A stretch of DNA of 59,607 nt from Rhabdaerophilum sp. SD176 (GTDB taxonomy: Bacteria; Pseudomonadota; Alphaproteobacteria; Rhizobiales; Beijerinckiaceae). The position numbers and the translations under genes were made by a program. Shown here one piece after another: positions 9,394 to 18,222 of this stretch. The stretch is taken from positions 1-59,607 of the forward strand of contig NZ_JARJNS010000011.1 in the NCBI RefSeq assembly GCF_030143245.1, given 5' to 3'. Each line of letters opens with the position of its first letter. Position 1 is the stretch's first letter. The notes under the pieces were generated by a model. It saw nothing but the letters and a program-made list of their open reading frames with translations. It was not told the DNA's origin and searched no databases.

Positions 9394-10431
9394 ATGCTCT
9401 TCAACATTGAAAGCGATTTCGGCGACCAGATCGTTGGCTATATTGTTCCGGATACCTTCACCGAAACGCCCGCCGTCCGTGTGATCAGCGAAGGGAAGGA
9501 AGTCTTGCGCCTGACCGCCAACGACCCCCGTCCTGCGCTCGTTGACGCGGGCCGTCACGCAACAGGACTTTGCGGCTTTTCCATCGGCACCGAGCTTATT
9601 CCCGATCTTGCCCTGATGGCAGATCTTGAGCTCTATGAAATATCAACCGACATCCTGATCTATCGTCGGCCCCAGCCGGGTCAGACCCAGGCCAAGGTAT
9701 TGCGGATCGAGACGCAACTTTTTCCGCTCTGGCGACTTGATGACAGCTTTGACTATTTCTTCCAGTACTTCAACAAGGGTCTGGAACGATTTGGCCGAGA
9801 AACAGTTACCCAGCTCTTCCTCCTCAATCATGTCAATTCTGTTTATCTGGCTGGTCGAATTCTGTATAAAAACTATGCGTATTATGTCGATCAAGGCTTT
9901 GAAATGACGATCCTCTTCCAGGATCCCTTTCGAGAATTTGCCGAACGCCTTCTGGTTCTCCAGCAGCTCGACCGACTCGGGACAAAGTATCTCGGAGATC
10001 GCGATGGCACGCGGTTTGAGCCGGCCGTTCGCTATTTCAAAGGCCTGGACGTCAGCAATCCGAAACTTGTCAAAAAGGCGCTCAATGACATGCCAATCGA
10101 GGTCGCCCACCTCATGGCCGACCCGGTCACGCGCCAGCTTGTTACCTCAACCCCCGACGAAATGCCAACGGGCGCGTCCTTGGCCGCATGCCTTGAAATC
10201 CTCTCCGAATGCAAGGTCGTCGGCTTACGGGAAGATCCAGAGACCTATGTCGGTGCCCTTGGCGCCTGGTTCGGACTTGACCCGATGTCCCTGCCTTCAA
10301 TCCCCCAATTTCCAAAGGCCGAGGCGTTGGCGGAAATCATTGCTGAAACCCGTGCGATCAATCACCTGATCGAACGCGACCTGGAGCTCTATTGGCAAGT
10401 TCGCTCAGCGATTATGGAACATGTCCGATAG
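9394..10431 (+). CDS. Unrecognised 345-residue protein in the export cluster
   Basis: I do not recognise this family. The protein starts 23 bases after the KpsE stop on the same strand, so it is probably cotranscribed. It has no signal peptide or membrane segment. The first ~110 residues look beta-rich ('YIVPDTFTETPAVRVIS'); the rest is alpha-rich with aromatic-rich stretches ('SFDYFFQYFNKGLERFG', 'LYKNYAYYVDQGFEM', 'ILFQDPFREFAERLL'). No P-loop, GT or methyltransferase motif is visible. The position suggests a cytoplasmic role in synthesis, modification or export of the polysaccharide. The call as a real gene rests on length, composition and spacing. Confidence 0.75.
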   Translation: MLFNIESDFGDQIVGYIVPDTFTETPAVRVISEGKEVLRLTANDPRPALVDAGRHATGLCGFSIGTELIPDLALMADLELYEISTDILIYRRPQPGQTQAKVLRIETQLFPLWRLDDSFDYFFQYFNKGLERFGRETVTQLFLLNHVNSVYLAGRILYKNYAYYVDQGFEMTILFQDPFREFAERLLVLQQLDRLGTKYLGDRDGTRFEPAVRYFKGLDVSNPKLVKKALNDMPIEVAHLMADPVTRQLVTSTPDEMPTGASLAACLEILSECKVVGLREDPETYVGALGAWFGLDPMSLPSIPQFPKAEALAEIIAETRAINHLIERDLELYWQVRSAIMEHVR

Positions 10432-11019
10432 TCCGAGGTCTTCATGCCGAGGTCTTCCTGCCGAGGGCTCACCTCTCCCTTTGACGAAGACCGCCGAGCC
10501 TGTCCAATAGGATGGAGCGCGAAACGGTTCCATCCGACAATCTGCGCGCGAGCCGCATGCCAAGCGCTGACCAGACATTGACCTTCTGTGACCCCGGAAC
10601 ACGGGACATCTCGCGCGCAGACGCGCGGAGCGCCCATTCGCGGGTTTGATGCATGATTATCGTTGTAGCCGGCCAGCAAAGAGTAATGTTTGTACCCAGC
10701 AATCGCCCCCAGCCCTGTGCGTCCATCGGCCAGACGGCATTCTCCTGTGGCGTGTGCAGCGCGACAATCAAGTTGAGACAGCCCGACAATCAGGACAAGA
10801 ACGCCCTGGTCTGGGCCGGTTTCGGACATGAGCCTCGCCTCTGTCTTTGCCTTCCCCTGCCCCCGCCTCCGCGCTGCGGGCAGGATCACCGGCAGTGCCG
10901 CACATGATGAAATCCAAAGCAACTATTTACCTTTTTCTCCTCGAATGCGATAGTTACAATTGAATTCCGTCGCATGGCGACCGAACCACCCACCAGCAAG
11001 AAAACCGGAGGAGGCCATT
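10432..11019. other. 588-bp spacer before the RTX gene
   Basis: Two near-copies of a 14-15-bp repeat (GCCGAGGTCTTC core) lie at 10431-10468, just after the 345-residue gene. Between about 10470 and 10920 the minus strand stays open in two overlapping frames, with phrases such as 'VNVWSALGMRLARRLSDG', which could be a decayed gene, but I cannot name it. The last ~100 bases are AT-richer and probably carry the RTX gene promoter and leader. Confidence 0.4.
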
Positions 11020-12669
11020 ATGGGGACGCCGACGGATAAAGACGATGGGATCACCGCCACAAAAGACCTTGATGTTCTTTCCGGTGGGAAGGGCAAAGAT
11101 ACGTTCTATTTCCAAACCGATTTTCCGAATGACCTCGGGCGGACAACGCTGAATGACGGTGACCGGATCACCGATTACGAATTTGGCGAAGCGATCGATA
11201 TTGAAGGCGTCCGGGTAAGGACCCAAGATGTCGAACTCGAATACAACGACACAACCAAACAAACCAGAATCAAGCTCGATCTTGATCAAAACGGAAGTTT
11301 TGAAACCACAATCATCCTTGACGGCGACAAAACAGGGCGTTTGCAGATTGATACCAATTGCTGCTCGGTCCCGACCAGCACAATTCGGATCCTGAAGGCC
11401 GCGGATCAGAACGCTACATGGATCGAGCCATCAATCTCAATGGCAACGATGATCGACCTTGTGGGCATGCCTACCCACGAGGGGACCGACCTAGCTGATG
11501 TGATCTTCTTGCTGGACGGCAATGACCTTGTCTTTGCGGTTGGCGGCGCCGACACCCTTGTAGGGGGCGATGGAGATGACACGTTAAACGGCGGCGACGG
11601 GCCGGACGTGATCAGCGGCGATCGCGGCAACGATACGTTGAATGGCGAGGCTGGCGATGACCAGCTTTTCGGCGGCATCGGAGAGGACCAACTCCTTGGC
11701 GGCGCAGATGACGACTATCTCGACGGGGATGCAGGTGCCGATTCACTCGACGGCGGAACAGGCAACGATACGTTGCGCGGCGGTGATGGGGCAGATGTCG
11801 CCACGGGCGGTGCTGGCGACGATGTCTTCGTTTATAGCAACGGTGATATCGATCCAGGCGAGCGGATCAGCGACTACGAATATGGCGAGAAAATCGACAT
11901 TGGCGGCATCACCAAGGATGCTCAGGTGCGGCTCACGCCTGGCGCAGGGGGATCAACACTCGAATTCGATTTCGATGGGGATGGTACATTTGATTCAGGG
12001 ATCCGGCTCGATGGCGTCGACGCCGGGAAGGTTGAGGTTCTTCCCAATGGCGGTGGGGTCCGTGTGCTGGAGTTGAAGGCCGGATCCAGCGGCGCAGACA
12101 TTGTCCAGGACAGCGGTGGAGCAGCCTTTTTCCTTGGCGAAGCCGGGTTTGACACCTTCGTAACGACGGCCAAGAGAAGCGACGTGTTCGTCAACGACTG
12201 CGAGTCCTTGACCTATGTGGGTGATTTTTCCAGTCGTGATGTTCTCTCAGGGTTTGAAAAGATTGTGTTCGACGGCGGAACGCTCCGGCTCGATACCGAA
12301 GGGTCAGCCGGCCAGGGCTATCGCCTTTATCAGGCGGCTTTTGCCAGAATGCCCGATCCTGCAGGCCTTCAGCACAATGTCGGATTAATGGACGAAGGAT
12401 TGACCTTGAAACAAATGAGCGCTGCCTTCTTGCAATCGGCGGAGTTCATCCAGCGCTATGGGAGCGATCCATCCGATACGGCCTTCGTTGAGGCGCTTTA
12501 CCAAAACGTCCTCAATCGTGCGCCCGACGATGCCGGCCGCGAGGGGTGGCTGGCACGCCTTGCCGATGCCTCCTGGGATCGGGCCGACGTACTCATCGGT
12601 TTTTCGGAGAGCCCTGAGAACAAATCGGCTGTGGCAGCCGTGATTGATTGCGGCATCTGGTTTGGCTGA
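11020..12669 (+). CDS. RTX calcium-binding protein with C-terminal DUF4214
   Basis: A 549-residue predicted type I secretion substrate. Residues ~150-280 hold a run of GGxGxDxLx nonapeptides ('GGDGDDTLNGGDGPD', 'GGTGNDTLRGGDGAD'), which fold into calcium-filled beta-rolls outside the cell. Beta-rich domains with 'RISDYEYGEKIDIGG' flank them on both sides; a similar phrase ('RITDYEFGEAIDIEG') near the N-terminus indicates an internal duplication. The C-terminal ~125 residues are a DUF4214 module ('RLYQAAFARMPDPAGLQHN', 'LIGFSESPENK', ending 'GIWFG'). The ATG at 11020 is preceded by GGAGGAGG at 5 bases, a very strong site. It lies convergent with the KpsM gene. Confidence 0.88.
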   Translation: MGTPTDKDDGITATKDLDVLSGGKGKDTFYFQTDFPNDLGRTTLNDGDRITDYEFGEAIDIEGVRVRTQDVELEYNDTTKQTRIKLDLDQNGSFETTIILDGDKTGRLQIDTNCCSVPTSTIRILKAADQNATWIEPSISMATMIDLVGMPTHEGTDLADVIFLLDGNDLVFAVGGADTLVGGDGDDTLNGGDGPDVISGDRGNDTLNGEAGDDQLFGGIGEDQLLGGADDDYLDGDAGADSLDGGTGNDTLRGGDGADVATGGAGDDVFVYSNGDIDPGERISDYEYGEKIDIGGITKDAQVRLTPGAGGSTLEFDFDGDGTFDSGIRLDGVDAGKVEVLPNGGGVRVLELKAGSSGADIVQDSGGAAFFLGEAGFDTFVTTAKRSDVFVNDCESLTYVGDFSSRDVLSGFEKIVFDGGTLRLDTEGSAGQGYRLYQAAFARMPDPAGLQHNVGLMDEGLTLKQMSAAFLQSAEFIQRYGSDPSDTAFVEALYQNVLNRAPDDAGREGWLARLADASWDRADVLIGFSESPENKSAVAAVIDCGIWFG

Positions 12670-12702
12670 TCGCACCAAATCGCTGGTGCAGGTTGGTCCC
12701 CT

Positions 12703-13524
12703 TCAGCCAACCAGCATTCGGCCACGAAGCAGTCGCTCAAGAACGAGACCAGCAAAAACACTCGCTGTTGCCAAAGCAAGAAGATATTTCACATCAAGGA
12801 TCAACGAATTATAGCTTGAATAGTAGGCATTCCGAAGCCACTCTGAAGCATGGATCGAGGGGTGCCAGTACAGAAGGTCCCGGACATATTCCGGCATGTG
12901 GTTGGGCACAAAAAATACGCCGCCCGTCATCCACAGGAGAACAATCAACAACATAAAGACCGTAATCCATTGGACGAAAATCATCGCGATGATGGAATTG
13001 AAAATTCCAAACCCGATCCCGAGCCAGAATGAAGCCAGCAAGGCGTAGAAAGCCTGGACGGGATCATGGGGCATGAAATCGATGCCCGCGACCAGGAAGA
13101 TGATCATTAAGACGATAATCACCAGCGCTGAGATCAGGCATTCAATAATTGCCCGGGAAAAAAGAATATCGAGGATCTTGATGTTCGGAAAGGCCAGCAA
13201 AGGACGGTTGAGCACAATCCCGAGCATGACAAAGCGCGCCGTGTACGAAAAGATCATGAAGGGCACAACACCCGTCGCAAACCACAGGGCCGGGCTCTCG
13301 CCATAGGGTGCTGTCCGACCGAAACTGACATTCAGAACAACCAGGATCAGAATATGCGAGAGCGGCCAGGCAATCGCGATAAGAAAGCCCGGCGCGGAAC
13401 CAAAACGGGTGCGAATGTCGCGCAGCATCAGGGCCACAAAGACATTCCACTGCGCAGCCAGAATTGCCATCAGCGGCGGACGGACCAGGACAGACTGAGA
13501 TCGCGCTCGAAGCTCTCTTGCCAT
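12703..13524 (-). CDS. kpsM: KpsM-type ABC permease for polysaccharide export
   Basis: A 273-residue membrane protein of the ABC-2 family with about six membrane helices. The N-terminal 'MLRDIRTRFGSAPGFLIAIAWP' segment is characteristic of KpsM/Wzm permeases, which form the channel for lipid-linked capsule or O-polysaccharide; 'NPLLYWHPSIH'-like sequence ('DLLYWHPSIHASEW') near residue 220 is also typical. It starts 8 bases after the end of the second KpsE gene and is clearly cotranscribed with it. No ATPase is in this minus-strand unit; KpsT at 7014-7667 is the obvious partner. Confidence 0.9.
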   Translation of the reverse strand: MARELRARSQSVLVRPPLMAILAAQWNVFVALMLRDIRTRFGSAPGFLIAIAWPLSHILILVVLNVSFGRTAPYGESPALWFATGVVPFMIFSYTARFVMLGIVLNRPLLAFPNIKILDILFSRAIIECLISALVIIVLMIIFLVAGIDFMPHDPVQAFYALLASFWLGIGFGIFNSIIAMIFVQWITVFMLLIVLLWMTGGVFFVPNHMPEYVRDLLYWHPSIHASEWLRNAYYSSYNSLILDVKYLLALATASVFAGLVLERLLRGRMLVG

Positions 13525-13532
13525 TCCACGCC

Positions 13533-14843
13533 CTAATAGAGATGATCTTCAACTGCTGCGCAGGTCAGCGCAAAAATACCCCAAACAATGATCAGAATTG
13601 CAAGAACGATCAATGGATAGGTAATTCGTTCAGGAAATCGTGCTTCTTCTGGCAATAGCGGTGGAACAAAGACAGAAATATAGATCTGTTTCTTGTCTGC
13701 CCGCTGGCGGGCCCGCTCAAGACCATTCTGGGCAAGACCATAGAGTTTTTCAGCAAAGATGCGCTGGACTTCCAGTTCTTCGTAGCGCAGTAGGGCGGCC
13801 GAGACCGGATTGGCTGTTGCATCGGTCGAGGTCAGACTCCCTTTCAATTTATCGATTTGCTGATCGATCGTTGTCAGGCGAGCCCGCAAGGTCACAATCG
13901 AAGGCGCATTCGGGCCCAAAGCCCGTTCAGCAACGAAGAGGTCGTTCTGGGTCTTGATCCGGTCCGACATCGCATTGAGCATCAGGGTCGAGGTATTTCC
14001 AGCCGCTTTCACCGGATCCAGGAAGCCTTCCTGATCGCGGAACCGCCTCAGGTCAACCAACGCTTGCCGCAGCCGCAACTCCGCCCGCCTGACCTCCTCC
14101 TCAGCCTTCAACAGCGTATCCTGTCGGGCCCGATCCGAGAGCGTATTGACCAGCGATTCCCCAACCTCGATCAGGCCCTGGGCAATCCGCTTGGCATCTT
14201 CGGGCTGGAAAGCTCGAACAAACAGGGTCACGATACCGCTTGGCCCATCAACCGCAGCGGAGACCATCGATTTCCAGTAGATATCGAAATCCTCGGCGCT
14301 CGCCTGGGCCTTCAGGCGGGCATAGAAGTCGATCTCTGAGCGACGGAACATACCCTTGAGATCAAACCCTTTTTTCTCAAGATCCTGGATTGCCGCCCGG
14401 CTCTGGAGATATGAGGCCACGATATAGGCATCCTGCGTCGCCATGGTTGGTGTCCCGCCAGAGGTGAGACTGGTCAGGGCTGACTTGAGGTCGCCATCGC
14501 CGCTCTGCTCGCTGGGGGCTGAGCGAACAGCAAAGCGGGCTTCCACCTGGAACTGATCCGAGGCCAAAAAGGCGAGGTAGAACGTCGCCATGAATGCCGG
14601 GATGAGCACCATGAGGACAAAGGTCAAGGGATAGAACGGGATCTTTGGCCATGTCTGGGGGGAAAGAAGCCGGAGCCTCTTGGGTTGTGGACTGGCGGCC
14701 TCGGCTGCAATGGCCCGCCTGGCAGCTTCTACCTCCGCCCCGTTCGGCGGCAGGGCTGGTACCGGAAGCGTCTCAACCACCAGGCCCTGCTCGGGGAGAC
14801 AATCCTCGGCGGTCCTCGGCAGGCGCTGGGTCGTTTCGTTCAC
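13533..14843 (-). CDS. kpsE: Second KpsE-type polysaccharide co-polymerase
   Basis: A 436-residue PCP-family inner-membrane protein, paralogous to 8102-9370 but clearly diverged. A Pro/Ala-rich cytoplasmic N-terminus (~70 residues) is followed by a membrane segment ending in 'FYLAFLASDQFQVEARF', a coiled-coil periplasmic region with 'AEEEVRRAELRLRQALVDLR', the 'FVPPLLPEEARFPER' motif, and a C-terminal membrane helix. It is the first gene of a two-gene unit with KpsM. Having two KpsE proteins with one KpsM/KpsT pair suggests either two polysaccharides sharing one pump or a partly duplicated locus. Confidence 0.88.
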   Translation of the reverse strand: MNETTQRLPRTAEDCLPEQGLVVETLPVPALPPNGAEVEAARRAIAAEAASPQPKRLRLLSPQTWPKIPFYPLTFVLMVLIPAFMATFYLAFLASDQFQVEARFAVRSAPSEQSGDGDLKSALTSLTSGGTPTMATQDAYIVASYLQSRAAIQDLEKKGFDLKGMFRRSEIDFYARLKAQASAEDFDIYWKSMVSAAVDGPSGIVTLFVRAFQPEDAKRIAQGLIEVGESLVNTLSDRARQDTLLKAEEEVRRAELRLRQALVDLRRFRDQEGFLDPVKAAGNTSTLMLNAMSDRIKTQNDLFVAERALGPNAPSIVTLRARLTTIDQQIDKLKGSLTSTDATANPVSAALLRYEELEVQRIFAEKLYGLAQNGLERARQRADKKQIYISVFVPPLLPEEARFPERITYPLIVLAILIIVWGIFALTCAAVEDHLY

Positions 14844-14951
14844 GGCAACGTGTCCATTCCTAGAGGCCCAGAACCGAGCGCGCCCGCAGCGCCTGCGCGA
14901 CCTGCGGAATGGGCAGAAGGACTTTTCTGCCGGCGGCCCTGGTACATCTGG

Positions 14952-16253
14952 TCATTCTCGCAAGGATCGACGGAGAGAATCCGTGAGTGGTGCGATCAGA
15001 TAATTGAGCGCAGTCCGCTCACCGGTTGCGACGATAACTTCCGCAGGCATGCCTGCAAGTACCCGCGCCCGGTAATCCTCCGGCAGGTTGATCTTGTTGA
15101 TCGACACGATTCCGAGAAAATACGGCTGGCGGGAGGCCTCATCGATAAGCCGATCGCGTGAAATGTGATCGAGTGAACCAATGAGAACCGGCAATTTGCG
15201 TGAGTGAAAGGACGGGAAGCGGATCTCGGCGCTCTGGCCAACCTTCAGATGCTCGATCTCGGTTACCGGGATCTGCGCATGAATGACAAGTTTGTCATCT
15301 TGCGGCACAATTTCCGCCAGAGGCTCGCCGGTTCGGATCACCTGACCGACAGTGAACACCTTGAGCCCCTGGATCACGCCGGAACGCGGTGCCAGGATCG
15401 CCTGCCGTCGAAGGACATCCTGGGCAACAGTGGAGCGCTCCGTCAGATCCGCGATCTTCTGACGTGTTTCGATCAATTGGGCTGCGACTTCCTCCTGGAA
15501 CTTCTGGCGTAGCTGATTGATCTGCAACCGCGCCTCGGTCATTCCGTTCTCGGCTTTCGCCGCGTCTGCGGAAGCGCGGCCAATGATCCCTTCAAGCCGC
15601 GCCCTTTCTCGCTCCATGGCCATGACGCGCGCAACGGGGATCAGATCTTTGGCGCGCAGTTCACGAAGCCCGACCAGTTCCTCATTGATATAGGTGACCT
15701 GCTCCTGCCCAGACTTCTTCTCAACAGCAAGCCCTTCCTTCTCCGTCTCAAGAAGCCGGATCTTCGACTCAATCAACGCCACCTGGCCCTCGATCGTCGC
15801 TCGGCGTTCCTCGAACTGCTTGGTCTGGTCGCGCATCAAGCGTTGTACGGTCTCGTTATCCTGGCGGGCCAGGAGATCGGCAGAAAACACTACCTTGGGT
15901 TGCTGATCGAGTTCGGCCTGAAGCCGGTCCCGCAATGCAAGGGCGGCATCGCGTTGCGAAGTGATCATGTCTGCATTTGCCCTGGCCTGGACAGGCTGGA
16001 GACGGAACAGCACATCGCCTTCCTCGACCTGCTGTCCTTCCTTGACCAGGACATCAAAAATGATACCCCCTTCGAGATGCTGGACGAGTTTGCGGCTTCC
16101 CTCATTGGTGACGCTGCCGCTGGCCACAACAGCCCGATCAAGCGGAGCTACCGCGGCCCAACCGCCAAAAACCCCGAATGTCATGAGAATGACGAGATAT
16201 CCGAGGCGGGCCGGATGTCGCCAATCCGCGGATGGCGCTTTGGGTTTGTTCAT
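14952..16253 (-). CDS. prtE: HlyD-family type I secretion adaptor
   Basis: A 433-residue periplasmic adaptor (membrane fusion protein) of the HlyD/PrtE/RsaE type. One membrane segment near residues 20-38 is followed by 'APLDRAVVASGSV' and 'LVQHLEGGIIFDVLVKEGQ', the lipoyl-type half; a long coiled-coil hairpin (~95-290) follows; 'ILAPRSGVIQGLKVFTVGQVI' is the second lipoyl half and 'LAGMPAEVIVATGERTALNYL' the typical end. It connects the ABC ATPase (16352-18058) to an outer-membrane TolC-type channel, which is not in this window. AGGAG lies 8 bases before the ATG. It is 98 bases downstream of the ATPase gene and surely cotranscribed. Confidence 0.92.
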   Translation of the reverse strand: MNKPKAPSADWRHPARLGYLVILMTFGVFGGWAAVAPLDRAVVASGSVTNEGSRKLVQHLEGGIIFDVLVKEGQQVEEGDVLFRLQPVQARANADMITSQRDAALALRDRLQAELDQQPKVVFSADLLARQDNETVQRLMRDQTKQFEERRATIEGQVALIESKIRLLETEKEGLAVEKKSGQEQVTYINEELVGLRELRAKDLIPVARVMAMERERARLEGIIGRASADAAKAENGMTEARLQINQLRQKFQEEVAAQLIETRQKIADLTERSTVAQDVLRRQAILAPRSGVIQGLKVFTVGQVIRTGEPLAEIVPQDDKLVIHAQIPVTEIEHLKVGQSAEIRFPSFHSRKLPVLIGSLDHISRDRLIDEASRQPYFLGIVSINKINLPEDYRARVLAGMPAEVIVATGERTALNYLIAPLTDSLRRSLRE

Positions 16254-16351
16254 TCCCGATGCTCCTTATGGCAAATTCGCCATAGATTCTCGACACTCTT
16301 AAGAGGCATGTCCCGTGGCAAAACTAGGGCGACCGCTTCGTCCCCTACCGG

Positions 16352-18058
16352 TTAGCCCGCAATAGCAACCGGCTGGGGACCCATTACCTTGCCCAGAACC
16401 TTTTCGCGTGGGCCGAAAGCCTGCAGGGCGCCTTGCGTCAAGACAAGAACCTTGTCCGCTGCGGTTAGGATGTTGACCTTGTGCGTGACCAGGATCACTG
16501 TTGTCCCGCGCGCTTTTAACTCTTGAATCGCCCGCAACAACGCTTCTTCGCCCGCAGAATCGAGGTTGGAGTTCGGCTCATCGAGAATGACGAGAGCCGG
16601 ATTGCCAAAGAGCGCCCGCGCCAAAGCGATGCGCTGGCGCTGCCCGCCGGAAAGGGCCGCCCCTCCTTCGCCAATCTGGGTATTATAGCCCTCGGCCAAG
16701 CCTTGGATCAGGTCATGGCACCCGGCCAGCTTGGCAACAGCAATAATCTCATCGGCCTCGACGTCCCGGAAGCGTGAAATATTCTCCGCCACGCTTCCTG
16801 CAAAAAGTTCAACATCCTGCGGTAGATATCCGACGAACTGACCGAGGGCCTGAGGATCCCAATGAGATAATTCTGCGCCATCAAGACGAACCGTTCCATT
16901 GGCCTTCGGCCAGATCCCAGTCAGCACACGAACGAGGCTCGATTTTCCCGCGGCGCTCGGTCCGACGACGCAGAGGGTTTCCCCTGGCTCAATCGCGAAG
17001 GTGAGCCCTTTGAGGATCGGCTTGTTCCCACCAGGAGCCCCGGCAACAAGGTTTTCAACCTCAAGGCGACCTTCGGGCCGGGGAAGAGGAATTCGGTCTT
17101 CTTCGGCACCAGCAATGTCGAGGAGCTTCTCAAGCCGCGCCTTCGCGCCGCGGGCATTCACAAGTCCTTTCCAGTTGCCAACCACCAATTCGATCGGAGC
17201 CAAAGCCCGGCCGATGATAATCGATGCCGCGATCATGGCGCCGGCGGAAACCACGCCATGGATCGCCAGATAAGCCCCAACACCCAGAATCGCGGTTTGG
17301 AGAAACATCCGGAAGAATTTGGTGAAAGCAACCAGAAGACCGGCCCGGTCCGACGCCATAGCCTGCCATGAGAGCGTTGACTGATGCCGGGTCACCCAGA
17401 GGCTGCGAAGAGCCTCAAGCATGCCCATGGCATGAAGAACCTCGCCATTCCGCAACACAGACTGAGCCTGATTGTTGGCCTGAATGGCACTGGTTGAAGC
17501 CATGCCGAGGATGTTGCTGGTGGTCTTCTCGTTAATCAGGGTCAACGCCAGGATGCCGACGGCTCCAACAATGGCGATGTAACCAAACCAGGGATGGAGC
17601 AAGAAGCATGCGAAGACAAAGATCGGTACCCAGGGAAGATCGCAAAGTGCAATCAGCCCGGCCCCAGTCAGAAATTCCCGCACACTATCGATATCGCGCA
17701 GGCCCTGATGGTGTCCCCCACCAGGGTTTCGCAGGTTGGCCCGGTGAATGGCATCAAAGATCGGCGTTGCAATCCGCTCATCAAAAAGGATTCCCGCCCG
17801 CACCAGAATGCGCGACCGCAGGGTCTCGAGAATGGCATAGATGAACAGAAGGAAAGCAGCGATGATCGTCAAGACGACGAGCGTTGTCTCATTCCGGCTC
17901 GCCAGCACCCGATCATAGATCTGGAGCATGTAGAGCGGACTGACGAAAACCAGCAAATTGATGAAAAAACTGAAGAAAATCGCCGAGAGAATGGCCGGCC
18001 GGATAGCACCGAGCCCATTGGCGAGCACCTGTCGCGATTTTGAAAGAGGGCGAGCCAT
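16352..18058 (-). CDS. prtD: Type I secretion ABC transporter (PrtD/RsaD type)
   Basis: A 568-residue fused permease-ATPase that energises type I secretion of RTX and S-layer proteins. Six membrane helices occupy residues ~20-310 ('FSFFINLLVFVSPLYMLQIYDRVL' is the hallmark start). The ATPase has Walker A 'VVGPSAAGKSSLVRVL', signature 'LSGGQRQRIALARAL', Walker B 'LVILDEPNSNLD' and H-loop 'VILVTHKVN'. There is no N-terminal peptidase domain, so substrates are recognised by uncleaved C-terminal signals. Its gene lies between the adaptor gene and the S-layer-like gene, the order used by Caulobacter rsaADE, with one methyltransferase gene inserted. Confidence 0.94.
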   Translation of the reverse strand: MARPLSKSRQVLANGLGAIRPAILSAIFFSFFINLLVFVSPLYMLQIYDRVLASRNETTLVVLTIIAAFLLFIYAILETLRSRILVRAGILFDERIATPIFDAIHRANLRNPGGGHHQGLRDIDSVREFLTGAGLIALCDLPWVPIFVFACFLLHPWFGYIAIVGAVGILALTLINEKTTSNILGMASTSAIQANNQAQSVLRNGEVLHAMGMLEALRSLWVTRHQSTLSWQAMASDRAGLLVAFTKFFRMFLQTAILGVGAYLAIHGVVSAGAMIAASIIIGRALAPIELVVGNWKGLVNARGAKARLEKLLDIAGAEEDRIPLPRPEGRLEVENLVAGAPGGNKPILKGLTFAIEPGETLCVVGPSAAGKSSLVRVLTGIWPKANGTVRLDGAELSHWDPQALGQFVGYLPQDVELFAGSVAENISRFRDVEADEIIAVAKLAGCHDLIQGLAEGYNTQIGEGGAALSGGQRQRIALARALFGNPALVILDEPNSNLDSAGEEALLRAIQELKARGTTVILVTHKVNILTAADKVLVLTQGALQAFGPREKVLGKVMGPQPVAIAG

Positions 18059-18222
18059 GCGTCACAACCTTTGGCGATGAACGAGATTATTCTTTAAACC
18101 CAACCACATGAACAATCAATGATCGGGGCCGTTTACGACATTTAGCACAAATGCGAAGGTCGCGCTGTACTCGTTGAGTGCAGTGCGCGTATCAGCGTCA
18201 AAAATGGTTACCAGGCTGGCGG

